Assembly: GCA_963827545.1 (NCBI GenBank)
Contig: CAWHBI010000034.1
Coordinates: 1-64,000, forward strand
Reading direction: 5' to 3'
DNA: 64,000 nt
DNA from: AWTP1-13 sp963827545
GTDB lineage: Bacteria > Pseudomonadota > Alphaproteobacteria > Rhizobiales > Hyphomicrobiaceae
In this document: in pieces, positions 26,988 through 34,661 of the stretch
Layout: each line of letters begins with the position of its first letter
Numbering within the stretch: the first letter of the stretch is position 1
Program-made: the position numbers and the translations under genes
The notes under the pieces: generated by a model
Databases searched by the model: none
Told to the model about the DNA's origin: nothing
Seen by the model: only the letters and a program-made list of their open reading frames with translations

Positions 26988-28199
26988 CTAGAACTGCGCC
27001 GCCGGACCACCCTTCGGCCCCGCCTGAGGCGTTGCCAATCCCGCCAGCGGATTGGGTAGCGCCGGGGGCTCCCGCTTGCCGTCGCCACAGCGCGAGCCCG
27101 GGCCGTTGCTGTGACGATAGCGACGGTGCATTTCTTCGACGACGCGATCGTAGAACGCACGCTCGGCCACGGGGTATGTCAGCTGCCAGCCATGCAGCGA
27201 GCGCCCGTCGCAGGAGAAGGTGATGCGCTCGTAGAACATCGCATCGCCGCGCGTACCCGACAGCACGAACCAGTGGCTCTGCTGCGGAGAGTAGTCGTAG
27301 GTCGCGCCGCCGTACCGCTGCTCCATCACCGTGCGGCGGTACTTGGGTATGGTCAAGCCGGCCGCAATCGGGCCTGCGGTGATCTGCAACATGGCCCGAC
27401 CATCACGGGAGACAAAGGCGCGCACGGGGCTATCCGCGGGCGCCGCTTCGGCAACCGGGAACACCTCGCCTGGATAGTTCAGGGAGAAGCCGAAGCGCGC
27501 ATTTCTGTAGGCGGTCCAGTTCGCCAACCGGGCTTCGGCCGCCACGGGGCGCTCGACCTTCGCCTCGGAAAGATCGGCAATTGCAGGGTTGGCTTGTGGG
27601 GGCGGCGCCCCGTCGTTGGAAACAATCCGTGGCGTCGGTTCCACCGGTGCACCGAGCTCTCTGGGCGGCTCGTCACCACGGACCATCTCCTGATGCCCAG
27701 CCGCGCCGAGCGGAGCCTCGGGCAGCGGCAAGCCAGCCATCCTGCCGGGAGATCTGTGAGCATCGTCGGCGGCCGGCAGGGCGGCGGCGGGAGACTTCGA
27801 CAACTCCCCCGACTGGGCAATCAGACCGACAGTGGTCGACGACCGGGCGGGCTCGCCGGCCCCCGGCCTGGATATCGTCGCGTCCTGCGTCCAAAACGCG
27901 GCCGTAGAAGCCAGGCCGATCGTCAGCAGGAAGGTGGCGAGCGCGGTGGCAGCCGTTTGCCAGCGACGCCGGCGCCCGCCAGCACGCTCACGCCGCAGAC
28001 GCTGCTCATGAACCGCGCGGGCCTCCGGATCGCTCAGGATCTGGTAGGCGCTGTTGATCTCCTTGAACCGCTGCTCCGCAGCCAGGTCACCAACGTTGAC
28101 GTCCGGGTGAAAACGCTTCGCCAGCTCCCTGAAGGCGGACTTGATCCTCTCCTGGCCAGCGCCAGGAGGAAGGCCAAGGACCTCGTACACATCGTGCAT
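26988..28199 (-). CDS. Membrane-anchored DnaJ-domain protein
   Basis: 403 residues. Residues 1-68 are a J domain (YEVLGLPPGAGQERIKSAFR, HPD at 32-34, FKEINSAYQILSDPEARA), which stimulates DnaK-type ATPases. A basic stretch and one hydrophobic helix (about 80-103, TALATFLLTIGLASTAAFW) follow. A low-complexity Pro/Ala linker leads to a C-terminal domain of ~170 residues starting YRNARFGFSLNYPGEVFP, which would lie outside the inner membrane with the J domain inside. The C-terminal domain resembles small secreted domains of unknown function. It is divergent from no close gene and lies 184 bases upstream of guaB on the same strand. Confidence 0.88.
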   Translation of the reverse strand: MHDVYEVLGLPPGAGQERIKSAFRELAKRFHPDVNVGDLAAEQRFKEINSAYQILSDPEARAVHEQRLRRERAGGRRRRWQTAATALATFLLTIGLASTAAFWTQDATISRPGAGEPARSSTTVGLIAQSGELSKSPAAALPAADDAHRSPGRMAGLPLPEAPLGAAGHQEMVRGDEPPRELGAPVEPTPRIVSNDGAPPPQANPAIADLSEAKVERPVAAEARLANWTAYRNARFGFSLNYPGEVFPVAEAAPADSPVRAFVSRDGRAMLQITAGPIAAGLTIPKYRRTVMEQRYGGATYDYSPQQSHWFVLSGTRGDAMFYERITFSCDGRSLHGWQLTYPVAERAFYDRVVEEMHRRYRHSNGPGSRCGDGKREPPALPNPLAGLATPQAGPKGGPAAQF

Positions 28200-28398
28200 G
28201 CCAACTCATTGTCACGAACGCAATACCGATAGCCCGCCGCCCGGCCTTTGGCCGGCCAGGATACAATGTACGTAGGTGACGTCAGCTTGGATCCGGGTCA
28301 GCGCGCCTGAGCGGCTGAATTTGCCGCCTCGGCCGCAGCGCTCGATAGCCACCTCGCGTCGAGTTTACCGAATGGCTAGGCCGGGCCGCGCCCCGTTT

Positions 28399-28554
28399 TC
28401 AGTTCGCGGGCCCAGAGACTACGCGTCCATCGCGCTTGAGCGCGCGCACGGTTTCTTGCACGGCCGCTTGCAGATTCTGCAGGCGCTCACGTGCGATCAA
28501 CTCGGCGTGACGATAGCACTGCCGCTCGTAATCGAGCTTCGCGCGCAGAGCGAT
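28399..28554 (-). pseudogene. Short reading-frame remnant without clear start
   Basis: A 51-codon open frame ending in TGA at 28399 encodes a charged helix, AKLDYERQCYRHAELIARERL followed by QAAVQETVRALKRDG. Codon use is protein-like and the pattern resembles small conserved helical proteins of rhizobia, but no ATG/GTG start is present and a stop (TAG inside a repeat end at 28556-28563) precedes it. It is probably the tail of a gene cut by the repeat element. Nothing else was recognised between 28200 and 28560. Confidence 0.3.
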
Positions 28555-28560
28555 CTTGCT

Positions 28561-29013
28561 CTAAGGGGGTATGACGCGATGGAAGCCGGTGCCATTCGGC
28601 AGGCACGCTAGCCAGACGCGCTCGCCGGTGACGGTCGTCAAGGTCGCCGAGATGAGCCAACCGTTCTCGATCGCGTCGCGCCACATCGGCTTGGTGCAAT
28701 GCGAGCTTTCCCACTCCTGAACCTTGCGCTCTCTCCAGGCGTCGCGCAAGCCGCTGACCGGGATGCTCGAGTATCTCTTGAAGTGAACCAGTTTCCGGTT
28801 GCAGAGGATTTCAACGCCATCGTTGCGGGTGGAGCGATCGATCCACGTTCCGACATCCCCGGCAGCCGCGCGGACGAACTGGTTCACGGCCTGGCAGAAC
28901 TGGGTATCCTCGAACGAGAGTGCACGACCGCTGCCAGTGACAGCGAAGAGTGCGCTTGCCGCGATGGGCGCGAGCAATGCGGTGCGCATGCCCTTACCGC
29001 GTGGACATGTCAT
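28561..29013 (-). CDS. Hypothetical secreted protein
   Basis: 150 residues from the ATG at 29013, or 142 from the ATG at 28989, which begins a clear signal peptide (MRTALLAPIAASALFAVTG). The mature part has four cysteines (FCQAVN, EILCNRK, SSHCTKP, WLACLPN), enough for two disulfides, and ends in VIPP. No family is recognised. Its TAG stop lies inside a short copy of the end sequence of the structured repeat found at 29068-29391 (CTTAGAGCAAGATCG), so the native C-terminus may have been altered. Confidence 0.6.
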   Translation of the reverse strand: MTCPRGKGMRTALLAPIAASALFAVTGSGRALSFEDTQFCQAVNQFVRAAAGDVGTWIDRSTRNDGVEILCNRKLVHFKRYSSIPVSGLRDAWRERKVQEWESSHCTKPMWRDAIENGWLISATLTTVTGERVWLACLPNGTGFHRVIPP

Positions 29014-29067
29014 TTCGAGCCTTTCGGCCGCCCCGTACCAATTGCACCGGCGGCGTCGCAGCGCTGC

Positions 29068-29216
29068 TAGAGCAAGATCGTTTCTGATCGAAGCATTTTG
29101 CTTCGATCATGGAACGTGAATCTTGCTCTCAAGTCCATGAATAGAGCAGGATTCACGCTTCGGCCGCCACGTTGCAATTGTGGCAAAGTGCTTCAATCCG
29201 AAGCGATCCTGCTCTA
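29068..29216. repeat. Structured intergenic repeat, copy 1 (~149 bp, MITE/REP-like)
   Basis: The ends are near-perfect inverted repeats: TAGAGCAAGATCG at the left and CGATCCTGCTCTA at the right. Inside are a 10-bp perfect hairpin (TGATCGAAGC / GCTTCGATCA), a 14-base arm pair (GTGAATCTTGCTCT / AGAGCAGGATTCAC), and CGCTTCGG / CCGAAGCG enclosing GCCAC / GTGGC. The whole unit can fold as a multi-branched cruciform. It carries no protein. A second copy follows after 26 bases in the same orientation. Confidence 0.85.
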
Positions 29217-29242
29217 GCTGTGAACTTCTCGATCAATCACAC

Positions 29243-29391
29243 TAGCGCAAGATCGTCTCTGATCGAAGCGCTTGGCTTCGATCATGTGACGTGAACCTTG
29301 CTCTCGAGTCCATGAATAGAGCAGGATTCACGCTTCGGCCGCCACGTGTCGATCTGGGCAGGTGATGCAATCCCTAGCGATCCTGCTCTAG
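29243..29391. repeat. Structured intergenic repeat, copy 2
   Basis: It repeats copy 1 base for base over most of its length. The first hairpin has a different loop (GCTTG instead of ATTTT) and the CCGAAGCG arm is lost (CCCTAGCG instead). The stem of hairpin one is unchanged. The right end overlaps the last codon of the TctC gene at 29388 and supplies its TAG stop. Confidence 0.85.
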
Positions 29392-30344
29392 TTCGTCGCC
29401 TTGAACAGCGTGCTATATCGCTCCGCATCGCCCTTGATGGTCTGGTCGAACCGCTCGGGCGGCGAGGAGACGAGCAGGGCGCCCTGTGGCTCGAAGCGCG
29501 CCTTGACATCAGGCATGTCCAGCACCTGGGCAATGTCTTGGCTGGCTTTTGCAACGATTGCCTTCGGCACACCGGCGGGTGCCAGGATGCCGAACCACGA
29601 ATCGTACTCGAACTCGGGCAGCCCGGCCTCCTTGAAGGTCGGAACATCGGGCAGCACGGTCAGGCGCTTGGGCCCGGTAATTGCCAGCGCACGCACCTTT
29701 CCGCTCTGAATGAGATCGCCTGCCGCAGCAAAGAACGAAAAGCCCACGGCCACATCGCCGCGGATGATGGCCGTATGAGTCTCCGGGAGACCTTTGAAGG
29801 GTACGTGGACGATGTCGGTCTTGGTGGTCTGCTTGAATAACGCGCCGGCGATGCCGGTCGTGCTTCCGAGGCCCGCCGAGCTGTAGTTGAGCGCGCCCGG
29901 CTTCGCCCTCGCCATCTCGATCAGGTCCTTGACGCTTTTGGCCGGCGAGTTGGGGGGGACCACCATGATGAGAGGCGTGGTGGCGACCGGGGTAACACCG
30001 ACAAAGTCCTTCAGGGGGTCGAACGCAAGGTTCTTGTTGAGGTGACCGATGACGGTGTGCCCATTGGAGGTGAGCATCAGCGTGTAACCGTCGCCCGGTC
30101 CCTTGGCCACGCTGGAGGTGCCGGCAAGACCGGGCCGGTTCTCCACGATCACCTGCTGGTTCCAGCGCTGCGCGAGCTTGTCGGCAACAACGCGGGCGAG
30201 CAGGTCGGTCATGCTGCCGGCCGAGAATGGCACCACAATCCGCACCAGCTGCTCGGGATACTTGGCGGCGTCCTGCGCTGCGGCGCAGGTGGCGGCGAAG
30301 GCCACCGCGGCGCAGACAATCAGGGCTCTCGAGATGCCACGCAT
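29388..30344 (-). CDS. TctC/Bug-family periplasmic solute-binding protein
   Basis: The third Bug-type receptor in the window, 318 residues from the ATG at 30344, which has GGGGAGGAGCTGAA immediately upstream; the longer frame to 30452 is not needed. The signal peptide ends at ATCAAAQ. Family motifs are present: QLVRIVVPFSAGSMTDLLAR, VIVENRPGLAGTSSVAKG, LAFDPLKDFVGVTP, and NYSSAGLGSTTGIAG, then LPDVPTFKEAGLPEFEYD. It is an orphan with no TctAB nearby, divergent from the FAD monooxygenase at 30638, which may act on the imported ligand. Its stop codon lies in the end of repeat copy 2. Confidence 0.93.
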   Translation of the reverse strand: MRGISRALIVCAAVAFAATCAAAQDAAKYPEQLVRIVVPFSAGSMTDLLARVVADKLAQRWNQQVIVENRPGLAGTSSVAKGPGDGYTLMLTSNGHTVIGHLNKNLAFDPLKDFVGVTPVATTPLIMVVPPNSPAKSVKDLIEMARAKPGALNYSSAGLGSTTGIAGALFKQTTKTDIVHVPFKGLPETHTAIIRGDVAVGFSFFAAAGDLIQSGKVRALAITGPKRLTVLPDVPTFKEAGLPEFEYDSWFGILAPAGVPKAIVAKASQDIAQVLDMPDVKARFEPQGALLVSSPPERFDQTIKGDAERYSTLFKATN

Positions 30345-30637
30345 TTCAGCTCCTCCCCATTGCATTGCTGCCTTTGGTTGGCGCGATCCTACCGCAATGC
30401 CTCGCCAGGCGCAGCCATGAAAGCACCCGGCGCCTGCCGCGGCGGAAAGCAACGGCAGCGGCCAGCGTTTTGGATTACGCCAGCGGCACGCCCAGGGACG
30501 ACGCGAGGGCCGCCAGCGGGTCGCCCGGCCGTCGCTCAGATCGATGGCGTCAGTCGCCGGTCGTGCAGAGACGCGATATCATTCGAGCGGAAGGTAGCGT
30601 GTGCGCATAGGATCGCCGGAGCGACTGTAAGGGGAAC

Positions 30638-32293
30638 ATGACACCCGACGTGCGCACAATTGCCTATCCCTGGAAACGGTCGGCGGATCAGAGCCGCGCG
30701 CAGCCGGCTGAGCACGCCATCGTCATTGTCGGCGCGGGGCCGGTCGGACTGGTGGCCGCCCTCGACCTGGCGCAGAAGGGGCACAAGTGCGTCGTCATCG
30801 ACCGGAAGGGCAACCTCTCCGACGGTAGCCGGGCCATCTGCTGGGCCAAGCGCACGCTCGAGATCATGGATCGGCTGGGCGTGGGGCAGGCCCTGGTCGA
30901 CAAGGGCGTAACCTGGAAGATGGGCCGAGTGTTCTTCGACGAGCGCGAGGTGTTCGCGTTCGACCTCCTGCCGGAGGAGGGGCACCGGCGGCCAGCCTTC
31001 ATCAACCTGCAGCAGTACTATTTCGAGCACGCCTGCATCGAGGCGGCGGAGCGAACGGGCCTCATCGACGTCCGCTGGCAGGAGGACGTGCAGGGTCTGG
31101 AGCAGACCAGCGACGGCGTGCTGTTGACGATTGCCACGCCGGAGGGGAGCTATCGCCTCGTGGCGCAGTGGGTGATCGCCGCCGACGGTGCCCGCTCCAC
31201 GGTGCGGCAGCTGATGGGCCTCGGCTTCGAGGGCCGCGTGTTTCGGGACCAGTTCCTGATCTGCGACATACGGATGAAGATGGATCGGCCGGTGGAGCGC
31301 TGGTTCTGGTTCGACCCGCCCTTCAACCGCGGGCGCTCCGCGCTCCTGCACAAGCAGGCCGACGACGTGTGGCGCCTCGACTTCCAGGTGGGCGAGGAGG
31401 CCAACCGCGAGGAGGAGATGAAGCCCTCCAATGTGGCGAGGCGCGTGCGGGCCATGCTGGGCGAGGACGTGGAGTTCACCTTCGAGTGGATCAGCCTCTA
31501 CCGCTTCCAGTCACGCCGGCTCGAACGCTTCCGGCACGGCCGCGTGCTGTTTGCGGGCGATGCCGCGCACCAGATGTCGCCGTTCGGCGCGCGCGGGGGC
31601 AACAGCGGCGTGCAGGATGCCGACAACCTCGCCTGGAAGCTCGACCTGGTCTTGCAGGGACTGGCGCGGGAGCGGCTGCTGGACAGCTACGATTGGGAGC
31701 GGGTTCAGGCGGCGGACGAGAACCTGCTGCACACCACCCGTTCCACCGACTTCATCGCGCCAAAGAGCGGGATCAGCCGGGTGTTCCGCGATGCCGCCCT
31801 GGGGCTGGCCGAGACGGAGCCGTTTGCGCGCCGACTGATCAATTCCGGCCGGCTGTCGACCGCGACCTGCTATGCGAATTCCCCCCTCAACGGGCCCGAC
31901 GAACTCGAAGGGGAAGCGCTGGCGGTTCGCCCCGGGGCTGCTGCGCTCGATGGCCCGATGGAGGACGGCTGGCTCCTGGACCGGACCGGCGGCGGCTTCG
32001 CGGGCGTCTGGTTCAGCCGCGATGGCCACCTGCCGGCGGGGATGGCGGAGGGCTGGAGCGCGCTTGCCCCGTTCGCCCCAGTTGTTAACCAAGTCATTGT
32101 TTCACGTGAAACAATTTGCGCCCGCTACGGTGCCGAGGCGCGGCCGGCGTTCTATCTGTTCCGCCCCGACCAGCACGTGGCCGCGCGCTGGCGCAGCTTC
32201 TCGGTCGCCGCCACGCAAGCAGCCATCGAGCGCGCCATCGCCGGCGCAACGCCGCGTGCCACTGTGCAGACCAAGGAGCCACCATGGCCTTGA
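30638..32293 (+). CDS. FAD-dependent aromatic monooxygenase (PheA/TfdB/MhpA type)
   Basis: 551-residue flavin hydroxylase. The FAD-binding motif is VIVGAGPVGLVAALDLA (residues ~29-45). The DG motif is ADGARSTVRQLMG and the GD motif is GRVLFAGDAAHQMSPFGARGGNSG, all in family order. A C-terminal thioredoxin-like domain carries the FRPDQHVAARW end typical of 3-(3-hydroxyphenyl)propionate or resorcinol hydroxylase relatives. It hydroxylates an aromatic ring with NAD(P)H and oxygen; the substrate is unknown. The codons for V-S-R-E-T near residue 487 contain a perfect parS site. Its stop overlaps the DUF2783 start by ten bases, indicating translational coupling. Confidence 0.92.
   Translation: MTPDVRTIAYPWKRSADQSRAQPAEHAIVIVGAGPVGLVAALDLAQKGHKCVVIDRKGNLSDGSRAICWAKRTLEIMDRLGVGQALVDKGVTWKMGRVFFDEREVFAFDLLPEEGHRRPAFINLQQYYFEHACIEAAERTGLIDVRWQEDVQGLEQTSDGVLLTIATPEGSYRLVAQWVIAADGARSTVRQLMGLGFEGRVFRDQFLICDIRMKMDRPVERWFWFDPPFNRGRSALLHKQADDVWRLDFQVGEEANREEEMKPSNVARRVRAMLGEDVEFTFEWISLYRFQSRRLERFRHGRVLFAGDAAHQMSPFGARGGNSGVQDADNLAWKLDLVLQGLARERLLDSYDWERVQAADENLLHTTRSTDFIAPKSGISRVFRDAALGLAETEPFARRLINSGRLSTATCYANSPLNGPDELEGEALAVRPGAAALDGPMEDGWLLDRTGGGFAGVWFSRDGHLPAGMAEGWSALAPFAPVVNQVIVSRETICARYGAEARPAFYLFRPDQHVAARWRSFSVAATQAAIERAIAGATPRATVQTKEPPWP
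32098..32113. promoter_or_regulatory. parS centromere site (TGTTTCACGTGAAACA), inside a coding sequence
   Basis: A perfect match to the universal ParB-binding site. The palindrome extends to 20 bases (32096-32115) and is identical to the one at 33888-33907. It lies in the monooxygenase gene, read as V-S-R-E-T, the usual translation of a genic parS. ParB would load here and spread to organise the chromosome origin region. Confidence 0.92.
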
Positions 32294-32514
32294 AGCGCGA
32301 TCCCAACCTCACCGACCCGGACTGGCTGTACGCGGCGATCATCGACGCGCACAGCGACCTCTCCGACCCCGACAGCGTGGCGCTGAACGCCCGCCTCGTG
32401 CTGCTGCTGGCCAACCATATCGGCGACGCCACCGTGCTGTGCGAAGCCCTCGCGACGGCGCGTACGTCGCTGGGGAAGCAGGCCCTCCCCCTCTCCCATG
32501 CGGACCATGGCTGA
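32284..32514 (+). CDS. DUF2783 domain small protein
   Basis: 76 residues from the ATG at 32284, which overlaps the end of the monooxygenase gene (ATGGCCTTGA). The sequence has the DUF2783 character: D-P-N-L-T-D-P-D-W-L-Y-A-A-I-I-D-A-H, and a helix LNARLVLLLANHIGD. Such proteins are almost always encoded directly after FAD aromatic hydroxylases and are thought to assist them, but no activity is known. The coupling here fits that pattern. Confidence 0.88.
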   Translation: MALKRDPNLTDPDWLYAAIIDAHSDLSDPDSVALNARLVLLLANHIGDATVLCEALATARTSLGKQALPLSHADHG

Positions 32515-32708
32515 CGGCGTGCGGCTCTCAGCGAAGGATGAGCCTTGATCCGATCAACCTCCGTCCGAGCACGACAAACTTGCCTGCCATTGGAGCGTCC
32601 TGAAAATAGTTTGACCCCGCTCACTCGTAGCGCCATGAAGCGCACTACGGCTGCCGCCCATTACGCCTTACGAGAATTGCGAACCTGTCGCCACCCTCGA
32701 CAGATGGC

Positions 32709-33143
32709 CTACCGTTCCGCCTTGATCTCGTCGGTCAGGCGATTGATCTTGGCTGCCGCGCCGCCGAGCACCCAAAGGTCGTAAATCACGACGGCCATCG
32801 TCATGGTCGCGAGCAGCAGGTTGAAATACGACAGCGGCCAGAAGCCGGCGAAGTGCACGAAGATCCCGAACAGCGCGGCGATCGCCGGCAGACCCGAGAC
32901 GATATTGTCGAGGTTGTGGGTGCTGGCGCTGCCGATATCACCGTGCGACACGGGGTAACCCTGCACCAGCAGGTAGCCCCAGAAGACGGCAAATAGTCCG
33001 GTGAACAGCACCATGATCCGCTCGGGGGTGGTTGCCCCGAACATGGCCGGCTCCAGGCTCGGCCTGAGCCAGAACACCAAGGCCAGCACTCCAGTAAGGA
33101 CCACCGCGCTGATCGCGCGGGCACCGATGCCGCTTCGTTTCAT
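32709..33143 (-). CDS. Hypothetical integral membrane protein
   Basis: 144 residues from the ATG at 33143, which has GGGAG ten bases upstream; the codons before it are not protein-like. Four hydrophobic segments are visible: ISAVVLTGVLALVFWL, IMVLFTGLFAVFWGYLL, IAALFGIFVHFAGFWPL and LLLATMTMAVVIYDLWVL. A charged tail (KINRLTDEIKAER) follows. No family is recognised. It lies between the two parS sites and has no close operon partner. Confidence 0.7.
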   Translation of the reverse strand: MKRSGIGARAISAVVLTGVLALVFWLRPSLEPAMFGATTPERIMVLFTGLFAVFWGYLLVQGYPVSHGDIGSASTHNLDNIVSGLPAIAALFGIFVHFAGFWPLSYFNLLLATMTMAVVIYDLWVLGGAAAKINRLTDEIKAER

Positions 33144-33384
33144 GCTCACGCTCCCTGTGCGCCAGCGCATGCCTTTGCCCGTGGCGTTTGCCTCGAGGCG
33201 GCGAAACCATGCCCGCCGCATGCGATAGAGGCGAGACGACCCGTTCAGGATGGCAAGCGCTCGAGTTCAAGGTGAGAAACGCTGGCACAACGGGAAGGTT
33301 CCAAGGCGTGCGCGCTGTCATTGCGTTGCTTGCACGGTCTCCCGCAAAGCCGCGAATTTGGCCGCTCAACGGAGGTAGCTCAAT

Positions 33385-33798
33385 TCAATCCGCCAGCTCG
33401 TAGAGGCTCCTGACCATCGCCTGCGCAGCTTCGAACACTTGCAGATTTGCGAGGAAGCTGGCTTCTGCGGTGGCCTGCTCCAGCGTTTCGCCCATCAGGT
33501 CCACATTGGGCTCCGCGACCATCCCGTTCGCGTCGGCAAAGCCGGCGTCAGGCGCGTAGGCCGCGCGCCACGCCGGTGCGGCAACACGCACCTTCGCCAC
33601 CGTCCCGCCGCCGCCTGCGCTTGTTTGTTCGATGCGGACAGGCTGGTAGGCCGGTGGTGCGCCGGCCGAGGCAGTGCTGCTCGATGGCAACACACCCGAT
33701 GAGCCCATGCTGGCGACGTTGCTGGCCGAGGCCCCCAGGCGGAGCGTGGCGGCGCGCATGCCGGAGGCGGCGCTGGCAATGGCGGCGAGCATGCTCAT
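33385..33798 (-). CDS. Orphan flagellar rod (FlgC-like) protein
   Basis: 137 residues. The N-terminus (LAAIASAASGMRAATLRLGASASNVA) matches the heptad-rich rod/hook family start, where FlgB/FlgC/FlgG proteins have the S-N-x-A-N motif. The C-terminus (EPNVDLMGETLEQATAEASFLANLQVFEAAQAM) matches the Flg_bbr_C end. FlgC is normally part of a flagellar basal-body operon; none is present here, so this is either a stray paralogue or a relic. The ribosome site before 33798 is weak. Confidence 0.75.
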   Translation of the reverse strand: MSMLAAIASAASGMRAATLRLGASASNVASMGSSGVLPSSSTASAGAPPAYQPVRIEQTSAGGGGTVAKVRVAAPAWRAAYAPDAGFADANGMVAEPNVDLMGETLEQATAEASFLANLQVFEAAQAMVRSLYELAD

Positions 33799-33889
33799 CC
33801 CCGACGGATTGTAAGGGACTGTCCTAACGGCCGATCGCTAACAAACCGTCAAAAGACCGCATCGATATGGTTAATACTGAACACCTCAT

Positions 33890-33905
33890 TGTTTCACGTG
33901 AAACA
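33890..33905. promoter_or_regulatory. parS centromere site (TGTTTCACGTGAAACA), intergenic
   Basis: A perfect parS core within a 20-base palindrome ATTGTTTCACGTGAAACAAT at 33888-33907, identical to the site 1.8 kb upstream. It lies in the spacer between the FlgC-like and Bcp genes. Paired identical sites are typical of chromosomal origin regions. The rest of the 378-base spacer shows nothing else recognisable. Confidence 0.93.
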
Positions 33906-34176
33906 ATGGCTTGTTCAATTCGCTGTCCTCGGCTGCGGACCTGTAATACCGCCGAGCCAATGACTCCACCCGTCATCCCTGAAGCCGAGGCGCGCCCGAG
34001 GCTGTCCGGGATCTGCCACACGATGCACCTCGCTGCAGATCCCGGCTCTGCGCGATTCGCGCTTCAAGCCCGATCGCTGGGCCGGGATGGCGGGTGGGTG
34101 CGGGGGGACCGCTTCCCCGCGGCGCCATCGCGTGCTCATCTGATAGCCCGATCGCGGCAAAAGGGAGAGGCGCGCC

Positions 34177-34641
34177 ATGCTGCAGGATGGAGACAAGGCC
34201 CCCGATTTCGAGTTGCCAACCGACGGCGGCGAGCCGCTCGAGCTCTCGCGCATGAAGGGCAAGCCGGTCGTGCTGTATTTCTACCCGAAGGATGACACGT
34301 CTGGCTGCACGCTGGAGGCCAAGGACTTCTCGAAGCTGGCAGCGGAATTCCGCAAGGCGGGCATCGAGGTCATCGGCGTGTCGCCCGACAGCACGGAAAG
34401 CCACGCCAAATTCCGCAAGAAATACGACCTCGGCGTCCGGCTTGCCGCCGACACGGACAAGGCCGTGGCAAATGCCTATGGCGTGTGGGTCGAAAAGTCG
34501 ATGTACGGGCGCAAATACATGGGTGTCGAGCGGTCGACCTTCCTGATCGACGCCAAGGGGCGCATTGCCCGGAGCTGGCGCAAGGTCAAAGTGCCGGGCC
34601 ATGCCGCTGAGGTGCTGGCGGCGGCCCGGGCCCTGGGGTAG
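34177..34641 (+). CDS. bcp: Bcp/PrxQ-type peroxiredoxin
   Basis: Thiol peroxidase that reduces hydrogen and organic peroxides using thioredoxin. 154 residues from the ATG at 34177, preceded by GGGAGAGGCG. The domain shows FYPKDDTSGCTLEAKDF with the peroxidatic Cys44, then VIGVSPDSTESHAKFRKKY and RSTFLIDAKGRIA. The second cysteine found five residues later in E. coli Bcp is replaced by Lys (A-K-D), so it is a one-Cys variant. It is followed 20 bases later by the YcaQ-like gene on the same strand. Confidence 0.95.
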   Translation: MLQDGDKAPDFELPTDGGEPLELSRMKGKPVVLYFYPKDDTSGCTLEAKDFSKLAAEFRKAGIEVIGVSPDSTESHAKFRKKYDLGVRLAADTDKAVANAYGVWVEKSMYGRKYMGVERSTFLIDAKGRIARSWRKVKVPGHAAEVLAAARALG

Positions 34642-34661
34642 GAGGCCGCGTCCGCTCCCTC

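Noticed and set aside
28276..28611. 111-codon plus-strand frame near 28.4 kb
   Set aside because: No family and low-quality composition; the minus strand here gives a more protein-like helical remnant.
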